From IMG/VR virus record IMGVR_UViG_3300014499_000024, positions 1 to 28,412 of that record: DNA of 28,412 nt; one strand, written 5' to 3'. Positions within the stretch are counted from its first letter, which is position 1. Every line of letters starts with the position of its first letter. Shown here piece after piece: positions 15,057 to 22,332 of this stretch. This DNA is from a virus. The notes under the pieces were generated by a model. It was given only the letters and a program-made list of their open reading frames with translations. It did no database searches and was not told the origin of the DNA. The position numbers and the translations under genes were made by a program.

Positions 15057-17609
15057 TCATCGGCGGTAATCCCCTTCAAGCGTTACCAAGTCCTCAAGAT
15101 CGCACCAGTTCGGCCCGAATTTGATCTCGATCACAAGGGGTACGATCTGCCAGTCGAAGCGTACTTTCAGCATTACATCAGCGATGTCCACGATGTACTT
15201 ATCCATTCGTTCGTCATTAGGAAGGATGAAAGTCAAATCATCATGGACATTGATTCTTGGGTGCAGGTAGGGGTCACTACGATGGAGTGATAACTGACTT
15301 AGCTCGTTCTGAGCCCGAAAAACTATCTCTGCTTCAGCGTTCTGGATTGGAAAGTTGATCGGCTCATTACCTATCTTTATGACGCGGCCTAACACAACTC
15401 CTGTGAGGCCGCGTACTGTCCCTGTATCACGGTACTCATTGCGACGTAACTTATGCCAGCTGCGAACATCACGGTACTCCTCCCATAATTCTGACTGCAG
15501 CTCCTGACAAATACGAAGTGGGATGCTTGTACGCGCTGATACATTATCAGCGCCACCACCGAAAAAGCTGTTGAACACAAAATCTGACTTAATGATATTG
15601 CGCCCTTCCTTCCTGATCTTCTTATCGTCTGTCTCACCAGTCTTATCTGACAGGTGCTGCAGGTAATCAGGATGCATAGTTAACAGATTATTAAGCCAAT
15701 CGGTGTGAATATCGCGACCGTCAATTAGATGCTTAACCAATTTTCGATCTTCTGACGCCATAGCAAGGTTGCGTACCTGCATCTGTCCGTAATCAATCGG
15801 TACAAGTACATGGCCTTCAGGTGATACTACCGCTTTGCGGACTTCACGGTGTTTCCGCTTAGGATAGTTCTGAGCGTTTGGAGCATCACTGGAGCTGCGG
15901 TAGGTAGATACTAATGTGGTACTGTAGCTAGGATGGATCAGTCCATCGGTGGTGGTTTTAGGAATCTCGATCAGTGGTATTAGATAAGTGCCATCCAGCT
16001 TATCCGCCTCTCGATAATCCAGTGCAGCTCTAGTAAGCGGGTTGTCTGGGGCAAGTTGTTGCAGTATCTGGTCGTCTGTGCTATATTGCTTGCCGCCGGC
16101 TGTCTTTGGTAGTGGTACTTTGCCATATTCAGCTAAGGCTATTCCGACATCGGTTGGTGATCCTAAGTTGAACTCCTTACTACGATGGCGCGTGAACTCC
16201 TTGACCTCGTATATACTAGACGCTTTCCTGTTCGTAGCTGCTGCTATCCCGCTCCAGTGTTCGTGCATGTCTTTAGCACATGCTGCGTCAACCGGCAGTC
16301 CCATGATCTCCATACGGGTCATGCTATCAGTACGGTTTAGGAGTTCATCGTAGTGATCACGTTTAACTAAATTATGTAACTTATCGAATATCCGGCGAGA
16401 CGCCCAAGAGTCCAGTCCGTTGTAGACTAAAGTGTCATGGATTGGGTACTCAGTGATACGCTCAGGGTTTACATCCATGACCCGCTTAATATTCAAGCCT
16501 AAGTGAATACGACTGCCGATCTCCAGACCGAGAATCCGCTCACTTTGATGGTACAGTCGCATCATCGCCATAGTACAATCAAAATTCTTTGGAGGCGCGT
16601 GATGCTTTTGCTCGGCCATCCATAATATCCAGACCAGTTCATATCCGGCGGAGTGCGCGACCCATGGATGCTCGGCCACGGTATCCAGCAGCAAGTCTAG
16701 CCCCCAGTCAGTGGTGGCCTGAGGACCATCGATCGGAAAAGCGATAGTCGTCTTACCATCACTAATAGACGCACAAAGCAGACGAGCGCCTTTTTGATAA
16801 GGCTTAGGGACCCCTTTCGGCGGACTAAATGTTTCAACATCAACACCAAAAGGATGCGACATCAACTTGATATATGATTCTGCTTCCTCGCGTGTTACAG
16901 GTAACTTAACATCTTCCGCACCAACCTTAATAATGTGTGGTTTACCCCAGCTATCCACTTCTCGGAAGAAGCGGTTTATGTCGGATCGAAACACAGGAGC
17001 GGCGGGGCCTTCATAACCACGCGCCTCCTGATTATTACGCATAACAAAACTTGGATGCATGATCGGATAGTACCAAAGCACTCGATCGCCTATCTGTACT
17101 GGAAACTGATAACCGTGAATGTTAGTAATAGTCGTTTCATTGATGAACTTAGAAAGTGGAACCTGCCCAGCTCCTAGAACTACCTTCAATGTTGGGAGCG
17201 CGTTTACATCATCATCAATGTACCCACTGCACGCATAAACTTCACTTTTGGTAGGTGTACGGTTGCCGAATGGGTGACATCTTACTGCGTTCTGGAAGGC
17301 GATCCTTTCCATATCACGGCCAGGAATATGATCACGTAGAAACTGGCCTGTTGGTCCGACAAAGACTGCGCCTTTTCTATCCTCTTCTTCTCCGGGAGCT
17401 TCACCAAGTACTAGAATATCAGGATCACTTTTATTGCCTGAAAGTCGCATGCGCGGGCTGGTGATTCTAGGCCACTCTGACTTAAGCGGGCACACATCAC
17501 AGCCACGCACGCCGCTGGTAATAGGCGCTGGTTTAGCTGTAATAGGGCCTTTGGTCTTGCTGCGTTTCATAAGCGCAGATTGCTCTTCGTCGGATGTCCA
17601 GAACCCCAT
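15057..17609 (-). CDS. uracil-DNA glycosylase - family A DNA polymerase fusion
   Basis: 850 aa from ATG GGG TTC (SD AAGGAG, 7 nt; an upstream in-frame ATG at 17684 overlaps the clamp gene and lacks an SD). Domain 1 (about 30-215) looks like a family-4 uracil-DNA glycosylase: C37-x2-C40 and C111-x15-C127 fit the 4Fe-4S ligands, with LGEAPGEEED (68-77) and MHPSF (184-188). Domain 2 (about 250-410) is a 3'-5' exonuclease of DEDDy type: DVET (D257, E259), AHSAGYELVW, and YNGLD (Y396, D400). Domain 3 is PolA: motif A DYGQMQVRNLA (606-616), motif B region GRNIIKSDFVFNSFFGGG (669-686), motif C VHDD (788-791). No 5'-3' nuclease domain. This is the main phage replicative polymerase. Confidence 0.93.
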   Translation of the reverse strand: MGFWTSDEEQSALMKRSKTKGPITAKPAPITSGVRGCDVCPLKSEWPRITSPRMRLSGNKSDPDILVLGEAPGEEEDRKGAVFVGPTGQFLRDHIPGRDMERIAFQNAVRCHPFGNRTPTKSEVYACSGYIDDDVNALPTLKVVLGAGQVPLSKFINETTITNIHGYQFPVQIGDRVLWYYPIMHPSFVMRNNQEARGYEGPAAPVFRSDINRFFREVDSWGKPHIIKVGAEDVKLPVTREEAESYIKLMSHPFGVDVETFSPPKGVPKPYQKGARLLCASISDGKTTIAFPIDGPQATTDWGLDLLLDTVAEHPWVAHSAGYELVWILWMAEQKHHAPPKNFDCTMAMMRLYHQSERILGLEIGSRIHLGLNIKRVMDVNPERITEYPIHDTLVYNGLDSWASRRIFDKLHNLVKRDHYDELLNRTDSMTRMEIMGLPVDAACAKDMHEHWSGIAAATNRKASSIYEVKEFTRHRSKEFNLGSPTDVGIALAEYGKVPLPKTAGGKQYSTDDQILQQLAPDNPLTRAALDYREADKLDGTYLIPLIEIPKTTTDGLIHPSYSTTLVSTYRSSSDAPNAQNYPKRKHREVRKAVVSPEGHVLVPIDYGQMQVRNLAMASEDRKLVKHLIDGRDIHTDWLNNLLTMHPDYLQHLSDKTGETDDKKIRKEGRNIIKSDFVFNSFFGGGADNVSARTSIPLRICQELQSELWEEYRDVRSWHKLRRNEYRDTGTVRGLTGVVLGRVIKIGNEPINFPIQNAEAEIVFRAQNELSQLSLHRSDPYLHPRINVHDDLTFILPNDERMDKYIVDIADVMLKVRFDWQIVPLVIEIKFGPNWCDLEDLVTLEGDYRR

Positions 17610-17625
17610 GATACAGCTCCTTTTG

Positions 17626-18696
17626 TTATCCTTGTACTCCCGAGATGTAGTAGCAGAACGGCTGTTTTTTGCTGCACAGAACAATGATGTGCTGGTTGAT
17701 GTAGTCTAGTACGATGCTATCAGTACTTTTCAACGCTCTAGCCAGCTTGCCGGCGTTTAAGCTGATAGGACTTAGTTTTGGGATTTTGTACTGCTTGTCT
17801 AGCAGGTGGTACTCTTCGGAGTCGGCTGTGTCCTCAGCAAACTTCAATATAATCTTGCCTGACTCCACGCTTAGGATAACCCGCGCGAAGTTAGCAACCG
17901 CTGCCATGGCTTCTACTCGACTGACAAATGTCCGGATTATAGCCTGCGGCAGTGGGACCATAAGCTTACGGGTTTGGTATTTATCGATGATGTCCTTAGT
18001 GTCTTTCAACTTAGGAGCTGTGCATGTTACTACTATCAGTTTGGTGTTGGTGTCATGGTAGTACATACCAGATTCATCGATATCCAGACTACCCTGGCCC
18101 GGCTGGATTACCTGACTCATCAACGATATAGAGTCTGGTGAGAATGTTAGCGGAGGGGATGCGCTTCCTGTCATTATACCATCAAATCGGTACTCTGATA
18201 AGGTGCTGCCATCAGTAGATACGACAGATGCGTTTTTGCTAAGATCAATCGATACGCCATACATACCTGTTGCAGCTAACGCTCTATCGTCACATGATAT
18301 AGACCCCAGTTTCAGTGCTTCCACGAAGTCTGTGGTGGTTTTCCATGATCTTTGCATACGTCTCCCTATCTTAGGGATATCACCTTCAGCGAGCGGGATA
18401 GTAGCCAATCGACCGCTTGCAGTACCGCATTTCCAGGTAACAGTGGTATCACCGGACACTAACTCAACCGGTTGATTTGATGTCATAGAGTTAACTAAGG
18501 CAATAAACACGGTACCATTAACGCAGCAAACTTGATTGATCGGGAGCGGCACCTTACGCTCCATAATACCGAACACAGAACAACCCCTGATTCCAACTGG
18601 AGATAGCTCAATGCATCGATAAGGCATAGCTATCGCCTTAGCACTTACTAGCTTGCTGAAGGCGCTTAGTACTGACGATAATTCTTGACTATTCAT
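17626..18696 (-). CDS. DnaN-like sliding clamp (putative)
   Basis: 356 aa. Length and pattern of alternating strands and helices suit a beta-type processivity clamp, and it is followed 16 nt later by the polymerase gene. Recognisable features are weak: three repeating alpha/beta blocks, IDLSKNASVVSTDGSTLSEY near the middle (similar to the VATDGHRLA region of DnaN) and a C-terminal YYISGV, where bacterial clamps end near MPM/MRL-type sequence. No nuclease or ATPase motif is visible. Together with the clamp loader, a sliding clamp is the expected missing component, so context supports the call. Start ATG AAT AGT has AGGA 9 nt upstream, with promoter element P5 30 nt upstream. Confidence 0.55.
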   Translation of the reverse strand: MNSQELSSVLSAFSKLVSAKAIAMPYRCIELSPVGIRGCSVFGIMERKVPLPINQVCCVNGTVFIALVNSMTSNQPVELVSGDTTVTWKCGTASGRLATIPLAEGDIPKIGRRMQRSWKTTTDFVEALKLGSISCDDRALAATGMYGVSIDLSKNASVVSTDGSTLSEYRFDGIMTGSASPPLTFSPDSISLMSQVIQPGQGSLDIDESGMYYHDTNTKLIVVTCTAPKLKDTKDIIDKYQTRKLMVPLPQAIIRTFVSRVEAMAAVANFARVILSVESGKIILKFAEDTADSEEYHLLDKQYKIPKLSPISLNAGKLARALKSTDSIVLDYINQHIIVLCSKKQPFCYYISGVQG

Positions 18697-18725
18697 CGCG
18701 GGATTTCCTACTTGTGACCTACCAA

Positions 18726-18735
18726 GATATATACC
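18726..18735 (-). promoter_or_regulatory. TATATA-type promoter element P5
   Basis: The minus strand reads GGTATATATC, 12 nt past the CCA of the second tRNA and 30 nt before the clamp ATG. It could give the clamp-polymerase pair its own transcript, separate from the tRNAs. Confidence 0.6.
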
Positions 18736-18747
18736 GCTATGAAAATT

Positions 18748-18840
18748 TGGTGGCGGCGGTGAGGTTCGAACTCACAAGCTCCTTTGGGGAACCCCTTAAC
18801 TTCATAGGATAAGTGTATCTGCCATTTCTACTACGCCGCT
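18748..18840 (-). tRNA. tRNA with long variable arm, apparent anticodon AUG (His?)
   Basis: Cloverleaf by eye: acceptor AGCGGCG/CGCCGCC (A1 against C72 is a mismatch, other six pairs perfect), D stem GTA/TAC with GAAATGGCAGA loop, anticodon stem CTTATC/GTTAAG (six pairs with one T-T mismatch), loop CTATGAA, variable arm GGTTCC-CCAAA-GGAGCT, T arm GTGAG-TTCGAAC-CTCAC, then A73 and encoded CCA. The anticodon would be AUG, reading the His codon CAU. The D-loop and long variable arm resemble Leu/Ser-type (type II) tRNAs, and the 6-bp anticodon stem is one pair longer than normal. An alternative 4-bp stem with an 8-nt loop would expose CCU. It lies 3 nt after the other tRNA; the two share the same architecture. 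Charging identity is uncertain. Confidence 0.7.
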
Positions 18841-18843
18841 CAC

Positions 18844-18935
18844 TGGTAAGGGTGACGGGACTCGAACCCGTAGATTCCTTTAGGGAACCCCGCAGATTTG
18901 CAGTCTGCGCGCGTCTACCATTCCGCTACACCCTC
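18844..18935 (-). tRNA. tRNA with long variable arm, anticodon GCA (Cys?)
   Basis: Cloverleaf by eye: acceptor GAGGGTG/CACCCTT (one G-U pair), D stem GCG/CGC with GAATGGTAGA loop, anticodon stem CGCAGA/TCTGCG (6 bp), loop CTGCAAA with anticodon GCA (Cys codons UGU/UGC), variable arm GGTTCC-CTAAA-GGAATC, T arm ACGGG-TTCGAGT-CCCGT, A73 and encoded CCA. Ordinary tRNA-Cys has a short variable loop, so a type II body with a GCA anticodon is unusual. The anticodon arm equals that of bacterial tRNA-Tyr apart from GUA to GCA, while the D arm looks Leu-like. The amino acid actually attached is therefore open. Promoter element P6 ends 9 nt before G1. Confidence 0.82.
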
Positions 18936-18943
18936 ATACTAAT

Positions 18944-18953
18944 ATTATATACC
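18944..18953 (-). promoter_or_regulatory. TATATA-type promoter element P6 (tRNA promoter)
   Basis: The minus strand reads GGTATATAAT, an exact consensus match. Its GGT ATA TAA supplies the last Gly-Ile-stop codons of the 209-aa gene. G1 of the first tRNA follows after 8 nt, the spacing expected between a -10 element and the transcription start. This is the best evidence that the repeated element works as a promoter. Confidence 0.7.
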
Positions 18954-19574
18954 GGCCTTCATTTCCGAGGAGGCTTTCCTAAACCTAGGTAGTGATGCAG
19001 CGTTGTGCTTTCGGAGATCATTACGATCCAACGCAGCTTGTTTTTTTACCATCAGTCGGCCCGGAAGCCCTTTGGTCGGTGGCTTGTACCCAGCAACTAT
19101 TACAGCCGGAATATCTTCATCAAGTATCCATTGACCTAGCTGTATCTTGATACTTTCTCCACCTCCGAGAAGAGCGACCGCCTCATCAGTTGTGATATAC
19201 CCTTGTGGCCGATCCGCAACTGTGTAACAGACGTCACTTGCCGTCCGGTACTTTCTCTTATGCTTTATGGTCCGCGACTGTGTGTTGGCTCCAACCTGAC
19301 GGGCCGGTTTATCTACAACAGGCACAGCAACAGGCGCAGCAGCAGGCACATCAACAGGCACATCAACAGGCGCGGCAGCAGGCACGGGATCAGGATTGAT
19401 GGGGATTGGGGGCGGCGGTGGGGACGGTGCTTGCTGGACCGTACCAGCATCATCGGGGCGTCGGATTAGCCCCTCTCTCGCCAGTACTCTGAACGCGCGC
19501 ACTATCGCGCGCATGAAGGTGTCCTCGAGTGATTTGAAATCATCTTCGCTAAGTAACTTCATGTCTATTTGCAT
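18945..19574 (-). CDS. Pro/Ala-rich linker protein, unknown
   Basis: 209 aa, not recognised. The N-terminal 40 residues are helical (FKSLEDTFMRAIVRAFRVLA). A low-complexity linker of Pro, Ala, Val and Asp (about 45-90, with repeated DVPVDVPAAAPVAVPV units built on a 12-bp DNA repeat near 19310-19390) follows. The C-terminal half is a compact domain (ASDVCYTVADRPQGYITTDE...IQLGQWILDEDIPAVI) whose TTDEAVALLGGG segment could be a MerR/excisionase-like DNA-binding helix pair. That is only a suggestion. Basic tail. SD GAGGGG is 6 nt before the ATG, and promoter element P7 is 27 nt upstream. The stop codon is part of promoter element P6. Confidence 0.75.
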   Translation of the reverse strand: MQIDMKLLSEDDFKSLEDTFMRAIVRAFRVLAREGLIRRPDDAGTVQQAPSPPPPPIPINPDPVPAAAPVDVPVDVPAAAPVAVPVVDKPARQVGANTQSRTIKHKRKYRTASDVCYTVADRPQGYITTDEAVALLGGGESIKIQLGQWILDEDIPAVIVAGYKPPTKGLPGRLMVKKQAALDRNDLRKHNAASLPRFRKASSEMKAGI

Positions 19575-19600
19575 AGATGGCCCCTCTGATCATCATCATT

Positions 19601-19610
19601 ATTGTATACC
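19601..19610 (-). promoter_or_regulatory. TATATA-type promoter element P7
   Basis: The minus strand reads GGTATACAAT, one substitution from consensus, 27 nt before the 209-aa gene and just past the terminator hairpin of the preceding gene. Confidence 0.55.
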
Positions 19611-19656
19611 ACGAGGGCGAGTTGCCATCGCTTAATGATGATGTATCTTACATAGA

Positions 19657-19692
19657 AAAGCCGGCAAGGTGTGTTACACCACTGCCGGCTTT
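19657..19692 (-). terminator. intrinsic terminator after the Ala/Lys-rich protein gene
   Basis: AAAGCCGGCA (19657-19666) pairs with TGCCGGCTTT (19683-19692), and the inside pairs again as GGTGT/ACACC around GTT. On the minus strand the hairpin ends GCCGGCTTTTC, a proper U tract, 19 nt after the stop codon at 19712. The flanking A and T runs make it potentially bidirectional. It separates two transcription units, with promoter P7 just beyond. Confidence 0.85.
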
Positions 19693-19711
19693 AATAAGTA
19701 GTTGTGTCAGA

Positions 19712-20497
19712 TTAGTTCTTCCAGTGGCCTGCTTCCTTCACCGCGTTGATAGTTGATGTCACCCAGTAGCGGGCAGTTCTGGCCGTTGACTGGTTCATCT
19801 CAAAACCCTCGCCCGAGAGGTAAGTAATCATTTCCTCGAACGTGGCTTTGGGATCGTCGATCAAGAAAGAGCGAAGCGCGCCGATTGCCGAGTCACTCGA
19901 CGGTTGAGCAGGCGCGACTTGCTTTCGTGCCGGTGCAGCCGGTGCAGCTCTCGCTGTCGCTTTGGCCGGTGCGGCCGGTGTAGCTCTCGCTGTAGTTTTG
20001 GCCGGTGCGGCCGGTGCAGCTCTCGCTGTAGTTTTGGCCGGTGCAGCTTTGGCCGGTGCGGCCGGTGTAGCTCTCGCTGTAGTTTTGGCTCTCGCTGTAG
20101 CTTTCGGTGCTTCCTCCGGGTCTTCCTCCGGGTCTTCATCCAGTATTTCATCATCCGGTTCCGGTTCCGGATCAGGCTTGGCGACAGCGGGGCGTCGCTT
20201 ACCTTTTGCTGGGGGCGCCGGGTCCGGCTCGACTCCATCAAGCGGCAACGCAGCTTTTTCGGCTGCGACCAGCTCCAGGCTGTCGTTGTACCAGGTTTGG
20301 GCTTCGTCACTCAGGACGTCCCATGCTTCACTCGGTATCTCGCCGACCGCTTTGTGTATGCGGGCGAGGTAATCGTTCGCAGACTCGTCAGGCTCCCGAT
20401 CAGGAAACTCAGTATGCTCCTGCACTGACGCCAGCAGCTCGTCATGGAGCGTGCTGATATCCTCCGGCTCTGGTGCCGGTGCGGCTTTTCTGGCCAT
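19712..20497 (-). CDS. Ala/Lys/Pro-rich putative DNA-binding protein
   Basis: 261 aa from ATG GCC AGA (SD AAGGA, 8 nt; a frame from 20530 lacks one). Three parts: an N-terminal helical domain (about 15-85, TLHDELLASVQEHTEFPDRE... WDVLSDEAQTWYND); a long low-complexity middle with acidic Asp/Glu/Pro runs then AKTTARAAPAAP-type repeats (12 residues, 36 bp) like histone-H1 tails; and a C-terminal 60-residue domain (IGALRSFLIDDPKATFEEMI... MNQSTARTARYWVTSTINAV) that looks like a winged or simple helix-turn-helix. The basic Ala/Pro/Lys tail suggests nucleic-acid binding, perhaps nucleoid-like. Single-gene unit: promoter element P8 upstream, intrinsic terminator downstream, consistent with high separate expression. 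Function is inference. Confidence 0.72.
   Translation of the reverse strand: MARKAAPAPEPEDISTLHDELLASVQEHTEFPDREPDESANDYLARIHKAVGEIPSEAWDVLSDEAQTWYNDSLELVAAEKAALPLDGVEPDPAPPAKGKRRPAVAKPDPEPEPDDEILDEDPEEDPEEAPKATARAKTTARATPAAPAKAAPAKTTARAAPAAPAKTTARATPAAPAKATARAAPAAPARKQVAPAQPSSDSAIGALRSFLIDDPKATFEEMITYLSGEGFEMNQSTARTARYWVTSTINAVKEAGHWKN
19931..20107. repeat. 36-bp imperfect tandem repeat in the Ala/Lys-rich gene
   Basis: About five imperfect copies, each containing CTCTCGCTGTAGTTTTGGCC on the plus strand, encode the TTARAAPAAPAK-like units of the protein. Copies differ at a few bases and some are shortened, suggesting repeated slippage or unequal recombination. Confidence 0.8.
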
Positions 20498-20547
20498 TGA
20501 TGCGATCCTTGTTGTTGCCCCCATAAGCACTATTGCCTGGGCAACGG

Positions 20548-20557
20548 GATATATACA
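20548..20557 (-). promoter_or_regulatory. TATATA-type promoter element P8
   Basis: The minus strand reads TGTATATATC, 51 nt before the ATG of the Ala/Lys-rich protein. The leader contains a small TTGCC/GGCAA hairpin at about 20533-20544. It has the longest leader of the family. Confidence 0.5.
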
Positions 20558-20584
20558 TCGATTGCAACAGGTCGCAAGAGGGAT

Positions 20585-21316
20585 TTAATCACCTCCCACG
20601 ATTTCTTTGATCGCGCTGATGATATCCTCATTGGTCCGGATATTACACCAGCGCATTAAAGCGTTATTTACCTTCGTTCGGGTTGCTGGGGCGGACAGCA
20701 CGGAACTGTCACTCCCCCCGATCAGATAGCTCACAACCTCTTGAGGGGCCTCCAGCAGGCGAGCCAGCACACATTGGACAGCATTGGTAGATTCCTGGAT
20801 AGCACAGTTCAGTACTCCGTCAGGATACTGTACATCCGATGCTTCAAGTTCCCTCGACCGCCGCCAGCCAGACTCGTTTTGATAAGGTGTTGGCGTAAGG
20901 TTACTTAACAGGTCCTCGACATGAGTATCGCTCTCGATTGATCTCATTGCCTCATCATTCCATTGCAGTCTGATCCAACGGTAGTAAATCGACTGCTTGA
21001 ACAGGGCCATGAACCATGCATGGTTGTTAACCACACCGTAACCTTCCTTAGCGTTTTGTTCAGAGTTATTGATGTATCGATCAACGCATTTTGCATACAC
21101 CAACGCACATTCAGATATAGCATCATCCCGAGTAGGACATACATGGCGGACACGCCAGTACTGTTTGCGCACCCAATGACGCGCGTAGTTCTCATATGGA
21201 CCAGTCCATTGAGGTCGCCATTTGATTTGCTTTCGTGGTTGCCCCCCTCCCTTAGTAACGATGATCGTGCGGCGGGGTTGCCCTCCCCCAATGCATTTAC
21301 GTCGTTGATTTCCCAT
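20585..21316 (-). CDS. sigma-factor-like (region 2-like) protein
   Basis: 243 aa from ATG GGA AAT (SD GGGAG, 6 nt; the ATG 7 codons earlier has none). A basic N-terminus holds two GGGQPR repeats. Residues about 41-118 (YENYARHWVRKQYW, DDAISECALVYAKCVDRYI, AWFMALFKQSIYYRWIRL) follow the helix pattern of sigma-70 region 2: acidic helix with E-C-A-L, then a core with N-x-A-W-F-x-x-L-x-x-x-I. The C-terminal part (VQCVLARLLEAPQEVVSYLI... TRTKVNNALMRWC) could be a region-4-like helix-turn-helix. If so, it may redirect host RNA polymerase to the TATATA elements seen throughout the window. Similarity is by eye and moderate. It sits behind promoter element P9, directly after the primase gene. Confidence 0.5.
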   Translation of the reverse strand: MGNQRRKCIGGGQPRRTIIVTKGGGQPRKQIKWRPQWTGPYENYARHWVRKQYWRVRHVCPTRDDAISECALVYAKCVDRYINNSEQNAKEGYGVVNNHAWFMALFKQSIYYRWIRLQWNDEAMRSIESDTHVEDLLSNLTPTPYQNESGWRRSRELEASDVQYPDGVLNCAIQESTNAVQCVLARLLEAPQEVVSYLIGGSDSSVLSAPATRTKVNNALMRWCNIRTNEDIISAIKEIVGGD

Positions 21317-21350
21317 GATTTTCTCCCACTTTCCCATCGGAAAATAAAAG

Positions 21351-21360
21351 TATATATACC
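21351..21360 (-). promoter_or_regulatory. TATATA-type promoter element P9
   Basis: The minus strand reads GGTATATATA, 35 nt before the sigma-like gene and 37 nt past the primase stop. If the sigma-like protein recognises this element, the gene is autoregulated. Confidence 0.6.
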
Positions 21361-21396
21361 ATTTTCCCGCATGTCAATGGGAGGATTTTTTGGTAC

Positions 21397-22326
21397 CTAA
21401 CGGACCCATTCCCTTAAAACATTGAATGGAGCTTCGCCGGCATCTTTGTAGCCTTTCGGCAGTCTGCGTTTGATTATTTCTCTATCACGCAACAAACTAC
21501 GAAGAAGAGTAACTACTCGTCTGTTACTATTCAGTGATGCGTCATTATCTAGTGCTACTATTACTCTACTAACTTCATTACAGAGGTCCATTATGCGTTG
21601 TCTCTTAGGATCATTTATAGCCTTGCCAAGTAAGGCTATAGCTGAAACATCATCGTGCTCGGTTGCATCTACTATCTTAAGTGCATCCATAGGACCTTCA
21701 ACTATCACCATAGTACTACGTGGGCCGCGCGGGAGATAAATCATACCATCGCCAGACTCCTTACTCATTCTGTACTTAGGTTCAAGTGTGTCAGAAATAT
21801 CCCTCCCGGTCCATGCTTCGACTGCATGTTGTTCAGGCAGTGGGAATAATAAACGCCATGCCCACTCGCCTCTCAAGGCGTATCTTAGATCGTAACGCCG
21901 GATGGTATCATAAGCGTTGTCGAACCCCCGACGGTGCTTGAGGTAATCGACCATCCTGGAGTTGTCTGACGCCGCGCTAAACTTGTTCCACTCAGCTGTA
22001 ATCAATACGCGTTGCTTCTCAGCCTGCGTAGAGCTTGCAGTACGGCGGCTTCCTGCCAATACACAACTGTTACGAAGTACGATTGCATGATCTCGACTGA
22101 TACCCATTTCGGTTAACAGTCTGATTATGCTGGTGCCCGCGTGTCTGTCGTCTCTTAGACAATAGTAGGCTTCTTTTTCTTCGGACACCTTGAGATGTCC
22201 GCTGTAGTCACTCGATCCACAGAACGGGCAGTTAATTGTTATGTTGTTACGGGATGTGTTCTTACCTCGATCGCGCCACTGCACATCAATAGTATCAAAC
22301 AGCTGCCGTACGTCAATAATAGCCAC
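21397..22326 (-). CDS. DnaG-type DNA primase (CHC2 zinc finger and Toprim)
   Basis: 309 aa. Makes RNA primers for lagging-strand synthesis and should pair with the DnaB-type helicase. An N-terminal zinc finger is visible as CPFCGSSD (C33, C36), H44 and C56 in YYCLRDDRHAG. The Toprim domain has VIVEGPMDAL (207-216, catalytic E210) and VIVALDNDA (255-263, D260 and D262). Shorter than bacterial DnaG, with no C-terminal helicase-binding domain visible. The start is GTG with a weak purine-rich SD, 6 nt after the stop of the 227-aa Cys-rich gene. Confidence 0.9.
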   Translation of the reverse strand: MAIIDVRQLFDTIDVQWRDRGKNTSRNNITINCPFCGSSDYSGHLKVSEEKEAYYCLRDDRHAGTSIIRLLTEMGISRDHAIVLRNSCVLAGSRRTASSTQAEKQRVLITAEWNKFSAASDNSRMVDYLKHRRGFDNAYDTIRRYDLRYALRGEWAWRLLFPLPEQHAVEAWTGRDISDTLEPKYRMSKESGDGMIYLPRGPRSTMVIVEGPMDALKIVDATEHDDVSAIALLGKAINDPKRQRIMDLCNEVSRVIVALDNDASLNSNRRVVTLLRSLLRDREIIKRRLPKGYKDAGEAPFNVLREWVR

Positions 22327-22332
22327 AGCAGA

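Noticed and set aside
16200-16220. GTATATAC sequence inside the polymerase gene as another promoter
   Set aside because: It lacks the flanking GG/TG pattern and AAT end, lies within coding sequence, and no start codon with an SD follows.
18748-18840. CTA trinucleotide in the anticodon loop, suggesting an amber suppressor tRNA that would read the TAG at 4219
   Set aside because: The 7-nt loop is CTATGAA with U at position 33, putting AUG at 34-36. Reading CUA would need C at position 33 and a poorly paired stem.
20944-21372. 142-aa minus frame
   Set aside because: It overlaps the better-supported sigma-like gene in another frame and starts before promoter element P9.
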